Positions 11,796 to 24,659 of a stretch of DNA of 64,000 bases are shown here, in pieces. The notes under the pieces were generated by a model. That model saw nothing but the letters and a program-made list of their open reading frames with translations, was not told the origin of the DNA and made no database searches. The DNA comes from Saxidomus purpurata. Lineage: Eukaryota; Mollusca; Bivalvia; Venerida; Veneridae. How positions within the stretch are numbered: the stretch's first letter is position 1; every line of letters begins with the position of its first letter. The stretch lies in NCBI GenBank assembly GCA_022818135.1, contig JAFMSR010000019.1, positions 31,969,863 to 32,033,862 of the forward strand. Direction: 5' to 3'. The position numbers were made by a program, and so were the translations under genes.

Positions 11796-12098
11796 TAACA
11801 CAATAAAGAGCAAGCTCTTATTTCAATTGTGGTCCTTTTTTAAAGACAGAAACAGATACAAGGGAATCCGGGTACCAGACCCTTGCTCTTTTACGAATAG
11901 ACCCCTTGGTTCTTTTACATGCCCGATGAATAGCACCGATACACGCGAGACTACCTCTGGGTTTCTAACCAGTTTATCTCAGATAGGTGGGAAACACTGA
12001 ACAGCGTTTCTGAAATTTCCAGTGCCCCGGCCGAGAATCGAACCGGGTACCTCCGGATTGGTAGTCCAGAGCGTTAACCACTCGACCACCGCACCACC
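11796..12098 (-). mobile_element. tRNA-derived SINE
   Basis: On the minus strand the head (12098 down to 12021) has an A box TGGTCGAGTGGTTAACG (12088-12072) and a B box GGTTCGATTCTCGG (12044-12031), resembling a Ser/Leu-type tRNA. A body follows with the GTACCCGG..GGGGCACTGG sequence. The 3' tail at 11830-11796 (AATAAGAGCTTGCTCTTTAT, then GTGTTATCCTTGG) matches the 3' region of the LINE at 27031-28720, so that LINE family may supply its reverse transcriptase. A functional tRNA gene is unlikely because the fold and anticodon arm are not intact. Confidence 0.75.
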
Positions 12099-12134
12099 TT
12101 GTAATATATGAATAACACATTCAGATTAGAACTG

Positions 12135-13190
<1,056 letters not shown>

Positions 13191-13502
13191 GCATATAATA
13201 TGACACATACATATATACTAGAAAAGGATTTATTAGATTACGTATTGTCGCTAAGTAGCCTGATCTATATTAAGCACCAGCTAATTTATCTTGCTTTTAT
13301 AGATTACAATGTCCGATATAATATGATATATATTGTATTGATAATTAGAAGACTTAGAGGAGAAATAAAGGAGAAAATGATGATTATATAACAAACTCGT
13401 AATTTTTCAAAATTCAATTGCGAGATGCAATAAATGCAAGAAGCTATATGACGTCACTAGCTGTTATGTCACGTAATTCAAACGGTCGAATCGACGTTTT
13501 AA

Positions 13503-13882
13503 GAACGGTTCGCTAGACAACGATATAAGTGAATCGGAATATGTAGATACCAATGGTGTAAAATATGTTTTAATATTTCCTTACATTATTAACTCAAATC
13601 AAATAGTCAGACATTGGTTAACATGTTTATTCACCTGTTGTTATGGTGTCTCAATCTTATTTTGTAGCACCGGTAACCCCTGTCAGCCATTTTGAAATGA
13701 TACCAAAAATGGCAGTTGCCGGTGCTTCAAGATCGAGACACAGTTATCATAGGGAAAAAATGTAAACCATCATTTGACTTTCGGATTTGAGTTAATAAAG
13801 TAAGAAGTATTAAAAAGCACATATTTGCAATAATACGTACAAGACAAATATTCCGGTTCATTAGTATCGTTGTCTAGGGAAC
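13503..13882. mobile_element. Foldback element, about 380 bp
   Basis: The left arm, from CGGTTCGCTAGACAACGATA through GTGTCTCAATCTTATTTTGT and AGCACCGGTAACC, is mirrored by the right arm, from GGTTGCCGGTGCTTCAAGAT-like sequence through GAGACACAGTTATCAT to TATCGTTGTCTAGGGAACCG. The arms are about 170 bp with mismatches and the loop is small (AAAATGGC / GCCATTTT at its centre). No coding frame. Confidence 0.75.
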
Positions 13883-14838
13883 CGATTCCGGTTCGCCAGC
13901 CACTTCCTTTTAAAAAAGCTCAACACAGTATGCATTTTATACATTAATACTTTTTTAGCACAAACTTCCAAACACATGACTCTAAATTAATCTTATCACT
14001 GAAACTCTAATGTACATTTTTTTCTTGCATTCAAGAAGGAGCAAAGAATACCCCGGGCAACTCCGGATAAAATATAATACCGGCTACTTAGACCAAAAGT
14101 CGGGTTGACTAGCCACTACGAAACTTAACTCAGACTTCCGAGTTCACGTACTAGTACATTATGTTTGAAGTGATGTATGCAGTGAATACAATCGTAATTA
14201 AAACACTAGGTGAACTTGAATCCGTGAATCCATTAAGTGGAAAGTGTGAATTCGTGAAGCTGAAATCATGAAGTTAAAAACGTGATTCTGTGAATTCTTT
14301 AACGGTGGGTTCACTCTCATGAAGTGAGAATGTACCCACCATTTTTTCGTACAGTACTGCGAGCTAAAATGCATGTATAAGGAGTAAGAAATACTAAAAC
14401 ACCAACCATATTGAAATAAAAGAATTATATTCCATGCCATCGATAGATTTATCAGCACTTGTATTATAGTTTAACAATTGTCAGTTATGCGTGACAGTCA
14501 CATTCTCCTTGGCTTTTACTGTTGTATTTAAATAAACTTAACCCATTTCTACCTAGACTTTTACAATGGGATCTTCTGACTTCCAATTAGGGTAAGTCTA
14601 TTTCTTTAAATAGGAGAATTTTGCAGAATTATGTTCCAAAGGCTAAAAACGTAATTCCTGAGCAGACGACATGGTATCAATCATCTGCTCTGGATTGTAA
14701 CGGTTTGAAAAAGTACATATGTTAATAGACACTAGGCCCAAATGGGAATAAAGTCCCTGTTGAATTAAAAAACATTGCTTTGGAATTTAATTTTTATGCT
14801 TGAGGAAGAACTCAGTTTTTTTTTCAATGATACTGCAA
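13883..14838. other. No gene recognised; possible degenerate inverted-repeat element
   Basis: AT-rich. Around 14535-14745 the ends CTTAACCCATTTCTACCTAG and CTAGGCCCAAATGGGAATAA are a weak inverted pair that may mark an old MITE. Nothing else stands out. Confidence 0.35.
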
Positions 14839-15070
14839 ACAAGAGGGCAAATATAGCCCTATATCGCTCACCTGAACGACGTTGCTCAACAAGAAAATAT
14901 CCTGATGCATGTATATTTTCATGATGATTGAATGCGAAATGTGCTTTATCATGTCCAGAAGCATTTTCCTTTATTTGCCATGATTACCTAGTTATTGACA
15001 ACAGATGACCCAGATTCAAAACATCAAGACAAAAATTCTGACCAATTTTCACGCAATTTTGATATCAAAC
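14839..15070. repeat. Fragment of the ACAAGAGGGC..CGCTCACC repeat family
   Basis: It begins with ACAAGAGGGCAAATATAGCC followed by a CGCTCACCTGA phrase, the same opening as the elements at 49598 and 52637. It breaks off after a GACCCAGATTC... phrase. The following 15071-15870 stretch has no gene I can support. Confidence 0.55.
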
Positions 15071-15878
15071 GTGACCAGCCTCTCCACAGAAATATCACGC
15101 TTCTGGTAGCTGGCATTGTCTTTGGGTTCCCACGAAACGTCGTCTGCTCAGCTGTATTAGCAGGTCTACGATAAGGCAAATGTCTGGTCCTAGTCTTCCT
15201 GTTCGCCCGAGCCTTCGCTTTATACTTCACCGCCAATGGGAAGCATCTAGTAATTTGCGTCCGTAATTGTTAACCTTGTTACATTTAGAGATTAAATTAA
15301 CTGGAATTCCAAGACTAGATTACACATTAACATAGTTAAATGAGAGCAGATATTCATCATCGTGCATGTGCTCTTTCGACAAAAAGTATTAAAATCAGCG
15401 TAAACAGGTAAAGTTGATGTATAGTTATATTTATCACTTGAGCGTGTTACACTTTCATAGTGAACTAATTCGTTTATTGGTTCTAGTAATTCGTTCTTTT
15501 TCTTCATTTACGGGGAGATGCGTACATTGAGTCTTACCCAAAGTGCTTGGTAACAACACAGTTTTCGTAAAAGAACATGATTCCAGGCTTCCAGGATTCC
15601 ATATAATCCCTAGATATTCCAAAGTCGGTGTTTTCAGTAACTTAGCGTTATCCATAATGGCGTCAACATCAGCCGCATTCTATCTTTAGCGCGAACAACT
15701 TTGCGCTTACCATTACGGTGTACTTTTGTAAAGCGCAATTTGGAAGTGTCTAGCATAAGTTATTTTGTGATAAAGATTGTAATGATTGTATGGCAGTCAT
15801 CACTATTTGCTACTAGTATCTCAGCGTGTCCACTAAATATTAAGTTGTTCTGGAGTAACTTGTCTCATTGACATAGTT

Positions 15879-16127
15879 CTACATTGCAGTAGACTTATAC
15901 GGGCTCAAAGATATCACTACTAACTGAATGATGATTAGCTGTTTGTTCATGGCGTCAAGTTTATAATTGATAGCACCAAGATTCTTCATCATATCGAACA
16001 GAGTGTTGATTTTGTTTTCCATGTTCATGGCAATATATTCATGTTTAATTGGAGCAGGTTCATTATAGAATGCACTGTAGAATGGACTACCTGAGCTGCT
16101 ACCTGCCGACGCAGCACTACTTGACAT
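15879..16127 (-). CDS. Small hypothetical ORF, 82 aa, doubtful
   Basis: The ATG-initiated frame starts with a Ser/Ala/Gly-rich stretch (MSSSAASAGSSSGSPFYS). It continues with a heptad-like segment (MENKINTLFDMMKNLG, then NYKLDAMNKQL) that could form a short coiled coil. Such segments occur in the N-terminal proteins of retroelements, so it might be a relic. I do not recognise a family. No flanking exon or transposase was found and it may not be a gene. Confidence 0.25.
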   Translation of the reverse strand: MSSSAASAGSSSGSPFYSAFYNEPAPIKHEYIAMNMENKINTLFDMMKNLGAINYKLDAMNKQLIIIQLVVISLSPYKSTAM

Positions 16128-16189
16128 CAGAATGTACCACTGTTTTTGTCATAATTTTATTTCTTCCCACTGTCCCGGAAGTCAGGTTA

Positions 16190-16960
16190 TGTCGGGTCTT
16201 AAGCCTCAGTCACACATTCATGATTTTTACTGCCGTCCTTGATAAGACCATTCCCGATTAAAATTTGTCAAAAGTCCTATCAATATTCTGTGATTCGTTG
16301 CTGGAAATTCAAACTTTATTATTCAAATTTGTAAAAACAATTATTTAATCACGACAACAATCAGATATTGTTCAGGAAGCGTCCCGATTCAGCCTTTTCC
16401 AGCCACATTCTTCCCGATTATCCCCTCTCAAAGCGATTCTGATTCTTTTTGTGTCTCACATGGTAAAAAACGACCGAATCTGTCTCGACAGCGTCCCGAT
16501 TCTCCTGAATGCGATCCGGCGGTGATCAAACAGTGACCAGACAATGAACCGACGCTTACGGAAGACATCCGTTAAAAAACCATTTCACGTGATAGGCCCG
16601 TCTTATAAAAGAATATCAAGATCATGCCCGTTTAACAGGACACCGTCCAGACACCGACCAGACAACACATGACATTGTTATGCTTTTGATTCGATACAGC
16701 AGAATCAGTCACGACATAGTCACGATTGTAATCCGACTAGACAAAATCGGCTGAGTTTCCCGAATGTTACGGGACGCACCTACTGTCAGGAGTGCTTGGC
16801 CGACCTCTCCGGGCCATTTCCGAACCGTAGGACTCTGTTACGAACGTATACGACTGCATTCAGACAATGAGGAAAGTATTCCGACTTTTTCACTTTTTGT
16901 GTCGTAACGCTGTCTGATCTCAAACGGGAGCCATAATCGCACTGTGTGAACGGCGCATTA
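16190..16960. other. Compositionally distinct segment, possible non-autonomous DNA transposon
   Basis: GC content is visibly higher than the flanks, and CCCGATT, CCAGACA and CGACC words recur. The ends carry CCTCAGTCACACATTC (about 16204) and CGCACTGTGTGAACGGCGC (about 16936), which share an inverted TCACACA/TGTGTGA core. There is no open frame of useful length. Its nature is uncertain. Confidence 0.3.
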
Positions 16961-19207
16961 TATGTAGGACAATTGTAAACAACATTTGATATCCTTCAAA
17001 TAATGAGTAAATTACAAGCACGAATAACCTGTTTTTCTAGCATTTTGTTATTTAGTTTGTAAATATTTTGAATACTCGTGAACTGAGTGGCCCAAAAATT
17101 CAAAAAGGATTGTTCATATGTTTACATGTCAAACGCACGAAGTAACACGTTTTGAAAGAAAGAGCTTAAAGGTGAGTGATTTAATTACTACACATTCAAA
17201 TTCCTGACTATATTTTATTCAACGATAAAATACAGGGAGGCATTTATTATTTCTTAATTATACTGTATTCTAATTTCTTCTGAAAGAACCTTAATATAAA
17301 TGTTTAGCATTTTATTAAATACAGATATTTATTACGCATTAATAATTATTTTAGACTAGTTTTTATTTGCTGGTAAAATATACCCTGGACTGTTGTACCT
17401 CAGCTGCTTCAACTTTTATATGGGGACTTTTACTTGATTTTCTCTTACTGGGACCTGGCTGGTAGACCTGTGAGCTGCAACCCAGTGAGCTGATTTCCCT
17501 AAATACATACCGTTTTCTTACTACCGTTTTCTTACTAGCCTTCAATTTGAGGATCAAGTAATTAAAATAGAATAAAGTAAAATAAATGATAAACTGCTCA
17601 AGTTTCAGTTTATCGTTCATTCATTTTTGTTGCCACTTTATGTTTAATTAAATTATGTGTTAAAAATTTTAAAAATGGCACATTAATGAAAACTTATGCG
17701 AATATTATTCAAATTTGAAAATTTCATTTGAATATTTGGCAGAAATATAAATATTCAAATGTTTGTTCCAATTATTACCTTATACTTTACATGAAGGATA
17801 ACACTTACACTATATAGAGAATAGAGTGTAACAGTATTGTTTTAAACTGTTTTCAATCTTAAATTGAGTTCAGTGTTCCAGCTAGCATGAAATAGAAGTG
17901 TGTAGCCCGATGTCCCTTTTCTATGGCACCCTGCTATGCCCTTTTTTACAGGACCTTTGCATTTTATGTTATTATGAGCATATTTCTTACATTTAGTGAC
18001 AAAATTTACATGGTTCTTTTTCTGTAAGTCACCAATAGTTTGATAGGAATTAAGAAGTGTCCAGATGTCAATCAGTATTGAAAATGTTGATTGATTTCAA
18101 GTATAGAGCATCTGAACATGCCGTTTTGTGCGCTCTCAAGTGCCATTTTCCCAACAACAGCCTGTCTTTTTTAAATCCTAGCTGGAACACTGGAGTTGAA
18201 ATCTTGACAGATGTGAAAAATATTATATTTATACAGTCATGATGTTTGGTTCTCTTTCTTGAGGTACTCTTCATTTGGGATGGAACACAATTTAATGATT
18301 CTTTGTTAAAAAGCCGACTGAGGTTTAATAATTTATTTAGGGTTTTGTTTTACAGGCTATTCTAAAGGCTTGCTTGGACGAGTTGATATCCTTATAACTG
18401 GTAAAGAGTAGAGACAGAGAGTTGGTCCAACTGTTGTTGAAGACTCAGAAGATTCGGATGTTGATTCTCTTTGTTCAGATTCATCAACTGAAGTTTTCGT
18501 CACCAACCCTTTCACAGATAATGGCTCAGAGAATAGCTTATTCATTTGTGCAGCATAAAAATCCTATGTCACCAACTTCTTCGGTACCTGGAATAAGAAT
18601 TTGTTCAGTGAAGTTGATTGTATATCTGTATGATTGTTGAAGATGTGTTCCTTGCGAGAGGACCAATAGATCTGCATGCACATATGGGTGTGGGAGTTCT
18701 GAATGTACGTGTTGTCATCATTCTATGGTTAGTGTTAAATTTTGATCTGTTTGGTAGTGGAATTCCAGAAAAGTATAAAAAGCTTAAAGCTGAATTTCAT
18801 CAGGTGCTGGGTTCAACACAGCTTGGAGCATATATGAATGAATCTGAGCAACATTTCAATGCAAAGTATACTAAGGGAGACTTATGCACGTGTTTGACAA
18901 AGGAGGTGGCTTGTTTTGAAGATGATTTGACTAAATATCTGCCAGAAAGAAAATCAATTTTACTCAAAACAAATAAATGAAAAGAGAGATAGTGTTTTTC
19001 AAAAGCAAATTACATGTAATTTTATATGACTAATGGTTATAGTATTAAAAGCAGAGAATTTTATTTTTATTGAATGATGTAAGAATCTAAATCAGATAAT
19101 TTTATTTTTATTGAACTGAAACCGTAAGGCTGTTATAACTGTGCGAAATACCAGAAATACACCCTAGGCCTCGTTTCATGATCAATTGTAGCCAAACTTG
19201 TACATTA
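16961..19207. other. No supported gene; weak coding-like remnants near 18400-18980
   Basis: On the plus strand around 18430-18560 there is an acidic frame (VVEDSEDSDVDSLCSDSS) interrupted by stops. At 18618-18980 there is a 120-aa frame with no recognised domain. These could be remains of a decayed gene or retroelement. No splice-consistent model could be built. Confidence 0.3.
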
Positions 19208-19305
19208 TATGTGTTATTGGCCAAGTTCAATTATGGGCTGAATCAGGCCAACATTTTATGTGTTATTGGCCAAGTTCAATTATGGGCTGAATCAGGCCAA
19301 AATTT
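19208..19305. repeat. 49-bp direct tandem duplication
   Basis: TATGTGTTATTGGCCAAGTT and the following 29 bp are present twice head to tail with one or two differences, indicating a recent event. Confidence 0.85.
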
Positions 19306-20590
19306 TAACCGTGTTATGGGAATACCTGTTCGATTTTATCTTATTTACACCATGATTGTAGGCTCAGTTCTATATTAATTGTATCCAAACGTATACATAA
19401 TAAATATTGTTCTAATATCCCTTTCATGAACTTAGAGAATAAGTTAATTTTTTAACCAATTGGAAACTTAAAATATTGCGGTGTAGCTTTACAGTTGCTA
19501 TCAACACGTTTTGCAGTTAGACTACCTACGGTGTTTGGAATGTAGCATATTAACATTGGCCTTTGAGGCTTACAATTATCAGGCCAAAGATGAAACACAT
19601 GAATAACCAGTCCTTAATACCAGTTGTCTTAAACTAATTTCTACTCTTTAACTGTTATTGGTAATGTACATAGGACGCCAAATACCAAATTGAAAAGTGA
19701 AACATTGAGTACCTACCGGTTTCTGTCCTTAAAAGTTTACAAGGGAAAGCTGGTTGAGTGCAAAGTCACAATAGTACATGTTTATCATGTTTATCATGAT
19801 CTCATTGCCAGTAAATGTTAGTTAGGACACTTCAGACATTGGTGGTGCTATAATCGTGTATTTGAATGATATTACTGTTATAACTTATTGATTATTTGTG
19901 CTTTTGCAAAATATACTCTACAGTAACTATACTTTTTGGTAGGTGTTTCAGTCTTACATAGAACAATAATACTTTATCCAGTAATGATTACCAGTACTGG
20001 TGATATACTTCCACAATCATACAGTAATATCCCATTTAACCTAATGTAGTAACGATTCAGTAGGATAAAATAACAAACGACTTATTTACGCATGTAAACG
20101 TCGTTTGAAACGAATGGAGTAATTTTTATATACATGTATGTTATTTTTTTTATAAATTGGGGTATTTGATTTGAACGCCTAAATCTTTGGAAATATTTTC
20201 CTTTATCATTAATGATAGAAAATTTTAAATGTTATAAGAATTCATTAATAACCACGTCAATTGTCTACAAGCAAACAAACACAATTTTTCTTCCTTACGA
20301 AAAGCTTAATACTTCGTGTGCATTATTGTGATTTATATAAATAGTAACTGGATATAACAGCTGTTCATTTTATACAAATACTTCTCAATTGTTCACAAAA
20401 TCAGATATATCTCTACAATAACGTTACTGTGGTCCGGATAGAACTTATTAACGTGTGTATAACTGGCCGGCTCTAGTAGCACCGTAATTAATCTGTATAA
20501 CCATCACAGAGTGTCGAGGTTTGATCACCATAACTGTCCTGTTTTTTTGGCAGTGCTCCTAGATATGAAGCGACTTAATCTTTGATAGAT
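19306..20590. other. Intergenic, nothing recognised
   Basis: AT-rich, only short random frames, no clear repeat. Confidence 0.45.
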
Positions 20591-20862
20591 CTGGCCCCGT
20601 GCTTATGAAAGTTTCCTGAGTACAATCTCATTCTTAGCACGAAATCATGCTCAATTAATATGAAATCAAGTCAAGCTATATTTATTTACAAAGTCAGGTT
20701 TGATATACAAGATACATAAGCTTAAGAACAGAGCTTCTGACTGTTGATATGGGACCCGACTTTGTAAAAAGATATAACTTGACTTCACTTCATATTACTT
20801 GAGCATGATTTCATGCTGAGTATGAAATCGTGCTCAAGAAACCTTTTTAAGCACGGGGCCAG
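20591..20862. mobile_element. Foldback MITE, 272 bp
   Basis: The ends are CTGGCCCCGTGCTTATGAAA and the inverse of TTTTTAAGCACGGGGCCAG. The arms continue through a GAGCATGATTTCATGCT-type sequence and a TTGATTTCATATTA / TCACTTCATATTACTTG pairing for about 110 bp each. No coding capacity. Confidence 0.85.
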
Positions 20863-22401
20863 AACCCGGCTAATCTGTTGAGAATGTGACGATCTGTCAA
20901 GTTCCTTATCTTATCAACTTTGTACTATTCCTGAGCTTTCCAAAGACTGGCGTTTTTACAACGCAAGAGACAGGCCGTGACGGAGGAAGATTCATATCAC
21001 CACACGTGAGTGATGATAGCATCAACAAAGTCATCGTATGGGCTTATAACTCCGATAACTGCTACCCTTGCCTATGGCAAGCTAGGGTTAATTATGTTTT
21101 TAGCAAAATATCCAAAATGAATTGGAAAATACAGATGCTTAATTGGTATGACCAAGACTTTTTGTAAATTCATTAGACTGATATCTGCAAAATATCAATT
21201 AAAGATAACTCCTTTATAGTGCATCGCTTGCAAATGTCATAATTTTATTTTTGAAATCCGATGAATATTCAATACACTCAGGTAAAATAAGGTACTATTC
21301 GATGAATTAAAAAAGTAAAAGCATTAGTAAAATGTTTTAAAGTATTTTATTAAATCAAAAGAATTATTTGTCAAACTTATATTTTATACCGTGAATATGT
21401 AACACCATCGGCATCGTCTAAGCGTCAGTATTAGATTATTAATACATTATCATAATATACTAATTTAAGCGTATTAGAAGCATTTATGTATTGATTCAGA
21501 AATTGTATGCTTTAACATTATGGTTGTCATAGAAGCCCTTTCGTCACGAAAAAAAAAATATTTATATAATCGTATATGCGCTTTTCATCGTAACTTTGTT
21601 CTTGCGGTCACTTATTACAAGTAATAAAACAGCCAAAGAATAAAACCAGCCATTTTGAAGGAGAGTGTTTGTGGGAAAAATCAAGTGTGAGCAGGGGAAC
21701 GGAATACAAACTTGTATTATTTAAATGTAAACTCGAATGCATACAGACAAAAGGTAAGAAACTTTACTTAATCGGCCAACCAGTATGTCAATACCGTATG
21801 TTTTATATCATTTGCCATATACAATTTTCATGTTTATGTAAATAATGCAAAAAATTAATTAGCTATGTACCACATATTGACCTTTTAAATATTTCAAATT
21901 TGATTTTACACGTTTCAAAGAAAACTGGAAAGTAAACAGCTTACAATATGTTCAGCTAGATTTCTATTTCTCTGTTAAAGATGATCGCTACAGATTCGTC
22001 ATATTTTTAGCATTCAGAATTTTATGAAATTTTCTTTGTTAGGGTTAAAACCTGATAAGTAAGGTTATGAAATAAAAAAGGCTTATTTGTATGTAATTGG
22101 CACTTTTTCAAATATACTCTGTAAAACAGTGAAAATGATCCATATCTCATGTTTATCAATATTTGGCAATTCACAATTTTGTTTTATTTCAAATGTTAAG
22201 CAATAAATTATGTTTATGACATGTCATGAAATGAGATTTCAAAAGGTATACACCCAAACAAATTTACCTCAAAGAGAAACGATTTTCTGAAAAATAAATA
22301 TAAAAAATATTTGTTGTCATTAATCAAAGGTTTTTTTTTCAATGTTCAAGCACTCATTATTTTTTGTATAACATATGTAACTGCTGTAAGTATTTCTTTG
22401 T
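20863..22401. other. Intergenic, nothing recognised
   Basis: A 93-codon frame at 20886-21167 has no recognised motif and I do not support it as a gene. The rest is AT-rich. Confidence 0.4.
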
Positions 22402-23042
22402 ATGCCCCCTTAGGTGGCCATATTAAAATAGCACCGTCCGTCCGTCTGTCCGTCCTTACATGTTTTCGTCACCGGACTGTAGCTTTGTCATGCATCGAAA
22501 AATGTTAAAATAACTAGGCAAAAATGTTCAGCACAGGCAATACCCGCATCCTTACCCCAAAGGTCAAGGTCACACTTAGAGTTTGAAAGTAATAGACTTC
22601 TGTATATATGTACACATTCGTTTCCTAACTTTGTCATGCATTGAAGGATTATAACATAACTTGGCACAGATGTTCAGCACATCATGACAACGTGTCATGT
22701 GCAAGACCCACGTCCCTACCACAAAGGTCAAGGTCGCACTTCGAGTTTGAAGGTAATGGAATCCTGTTTATATGCACACATTCGTGTCCAGACTGTAACT
22801 TTGTCATGCATTGAAGGTTTTTAAATATCTAGGTGCAAATGTTCAGCACATCATGACAACGTGTCGCGTGCAACACCTATGGCCCTACCTTAAAGGTCAA
22901 GGTCGCACTTATGCTTTAAAGGTAATGGAATACTATTTGCATGGTAATTCTGTCGTGCGTGGAAGGGTTTTTAAATGACATGGCACAGTTGTTGAGCACA
23001 TGGAGAGGACACAGACTGTGAGACACCTCTTTCGGGGGGCAT
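22402..23042. mobile_element. Tandem-unit element bounded by ATGCCCCC inverted repeat
   Basis: The ends ATGCCCCC (22402-22409) and GGGGGCAT (23035-23042) are inverted. Inside are three to four units of about 170 bp with CTTTGTCATGCATTGAAGG, ATGTTCAGCACATCATGACA, CAAAGGTCAAGGTCACACTT and GAGTTTGAAGGTAATGGAAT. A CCGTCCGTCTGTCCGTCC stretch follows the left end. No transposase. It has the same architecture as 3732-4455. Confidence 0.7.
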
Positions 23043-23836
23043 TCGTAACTTACGAGGGACAGATCTTCGTAATGATCTTTTATAAAAGTGATTGTTTATC
23101 ACAATTGATTAAATAATTATATCAAAAAGTGAAATTGTTTGATAATTATATAACAAAATAACCTAAACTACCGCGATCGTCTTCAATATTATGAATCTGC
23201 ATGTTTTGTTGTATTCTAACTCGGCGGGGAAAGCTACATGTTTTCTATTTTTATAGTTAGTTCTAAATGTAACTTGCAACCAGAGATATGCCCATATGTA
23301 TCCCCAACCAGATTTCTGATCATACGTATCCCCACTTATTATTATGTTTATAGCCGTTCTGAGACAATGAGAAATTTGTTGTCCAAACTACACTCAAAAT
23401 ATTCAATATCATGTCTCGTAAGTACAATGATAAGACGGGCCCATTATCTTTATATAGATTATAATCATGTTACATTGAATTATCACGGATAAGGACTTTA
23501 TCATAAGTAACACAAATATTTTAGGTTTATGTACACAAATTTTAGTTTAAAGTGTGACATTTGATTTTCCGACAGGGGTTATATTTTGCCTTATAATTGA
23601 ATAATTTGTTAATGTATCTTTCAAAGGTTCATAAACGTTTACAATAACTCGTGGAACAAAATTTGAATGAATTTGTGTATCCTAATCCAACAGATTTGGT
23701 ACATAAAATGGAAATAAAACGACAAAAATCGTCTCCATTACATTGCATTATTCTAGACCTTTACGAATTCTGTGTAATCAAAAGTATTAAAGTTACCAGT
23801 TTAAGCTGCATTAATATATAAATAGTATATTTAAGA
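23043..23836. other. Intergenic, nothing recognised
   Basis: AT-rich with no supported feature. Confidence 0.4.
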
Positions 23837-23910
23837 AATAACCTATGGCTTTGGGTGCTTTATCGAAATTGAAGCATTCCCCGATAAAGCACTCAAAGCC
23901 ATAGATTATT
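23837..23910. repeat. Short perfect-arm hairpin element
   Basis: AATAACCTATGGCTTTGGGT continuing to GCTTTATCG pairs with CGATAAAGCACTCAAAGCCA then TAGATTATT. The arms are about 29 bp with two mismatches around an 18-bp loop. Confidence 0.75.
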
Positions 23911-24226
23911 CCGATTCTCATAGGCCGAATTTATGAAAACTATCGTAACTACTATGGACCTTTTTTCAGTTCGGCGGTAATGTGTAAAATAGCATTAATA
24001 GTGGCTGTTAGAATTCACTCCCCTATTCGGACAACCAGTCAAGATATCATACATAACTATATTATGCAAACTTATTTTAGTTTAATCATCTAATACATAA
24101 AATATAAAAAAAATACCCGACTGTGACATTATGCAGAATACGTCAGATTCAGAACCTAACAAAGCAGACTATCGATTTAAAAGCGAACCGTTAATCTGAA
24201 CTGTACAACGTTTTAACGTGGAGTAA

Positions 24227-24248
24227 TGACGTCAGTGTGATGACGTCA
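24227..24248. promoter_or_regulatory. Two perfect CRE palindromes (TGACGTCA x 2)
   Basis: TGACGTCA occurs at 24227-24234 and 24241-24248, start-to-start 14 bp. TGACGTCA is the CREB/ATF consensus. No gene start was found nearby, so a promoter role is speculation. Confidence 0.35.
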
Positions 24249-24659
24249 ACGTTTTCATTCATTGATTTGTCTCCCGGAATCAAAACATTGTATGACGTTA
24301 ATCCTGAATTTTCTTAGCCTTTTTAAAGGAAAACAAGGTGAAGGTATTCTACGGTTTACTTGACGCGATCAAAAATAATATTTAGGTTCTTAATCACAAC
24401 CATTTCATGCGACTGATGTATTTATACAGATATCATTTCTATTTCTATATTTTATTTTCTGCACGGGGGTAAATTAGAAAAGTCGGAAGGAGCTACTTCC
24501 TTGTCCGAAACTCCGCCTTCTTTTCCACTCGAATTGACTATAGAAATATACCATAGGCATATTAGAATAATATATAAGTAATACCCAACTTTATTTCAAA
24601 ACCATAATAGATATTTCTTTGAAACCTACCATACTTGTTTATTATCGTTAATTCCATCA

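Noticed and set aside
12021..12098. tRNA gene
   Set aside because: A and B boxes are present, but the sequence continues into a SINE body and tail and the arms are not intact, so it is a tRNA-derived SINE head.
17363..17620. Lys/Ser-rich 85-codon minus frame that could be a terminal exon
   Set aside because: No partner exon or domain found, and the acceptor choice is arbitrary.
20886..21167. 93-codon plus-strand frame
   Set aside because: No recognised motif, and I could not join it to other exons.
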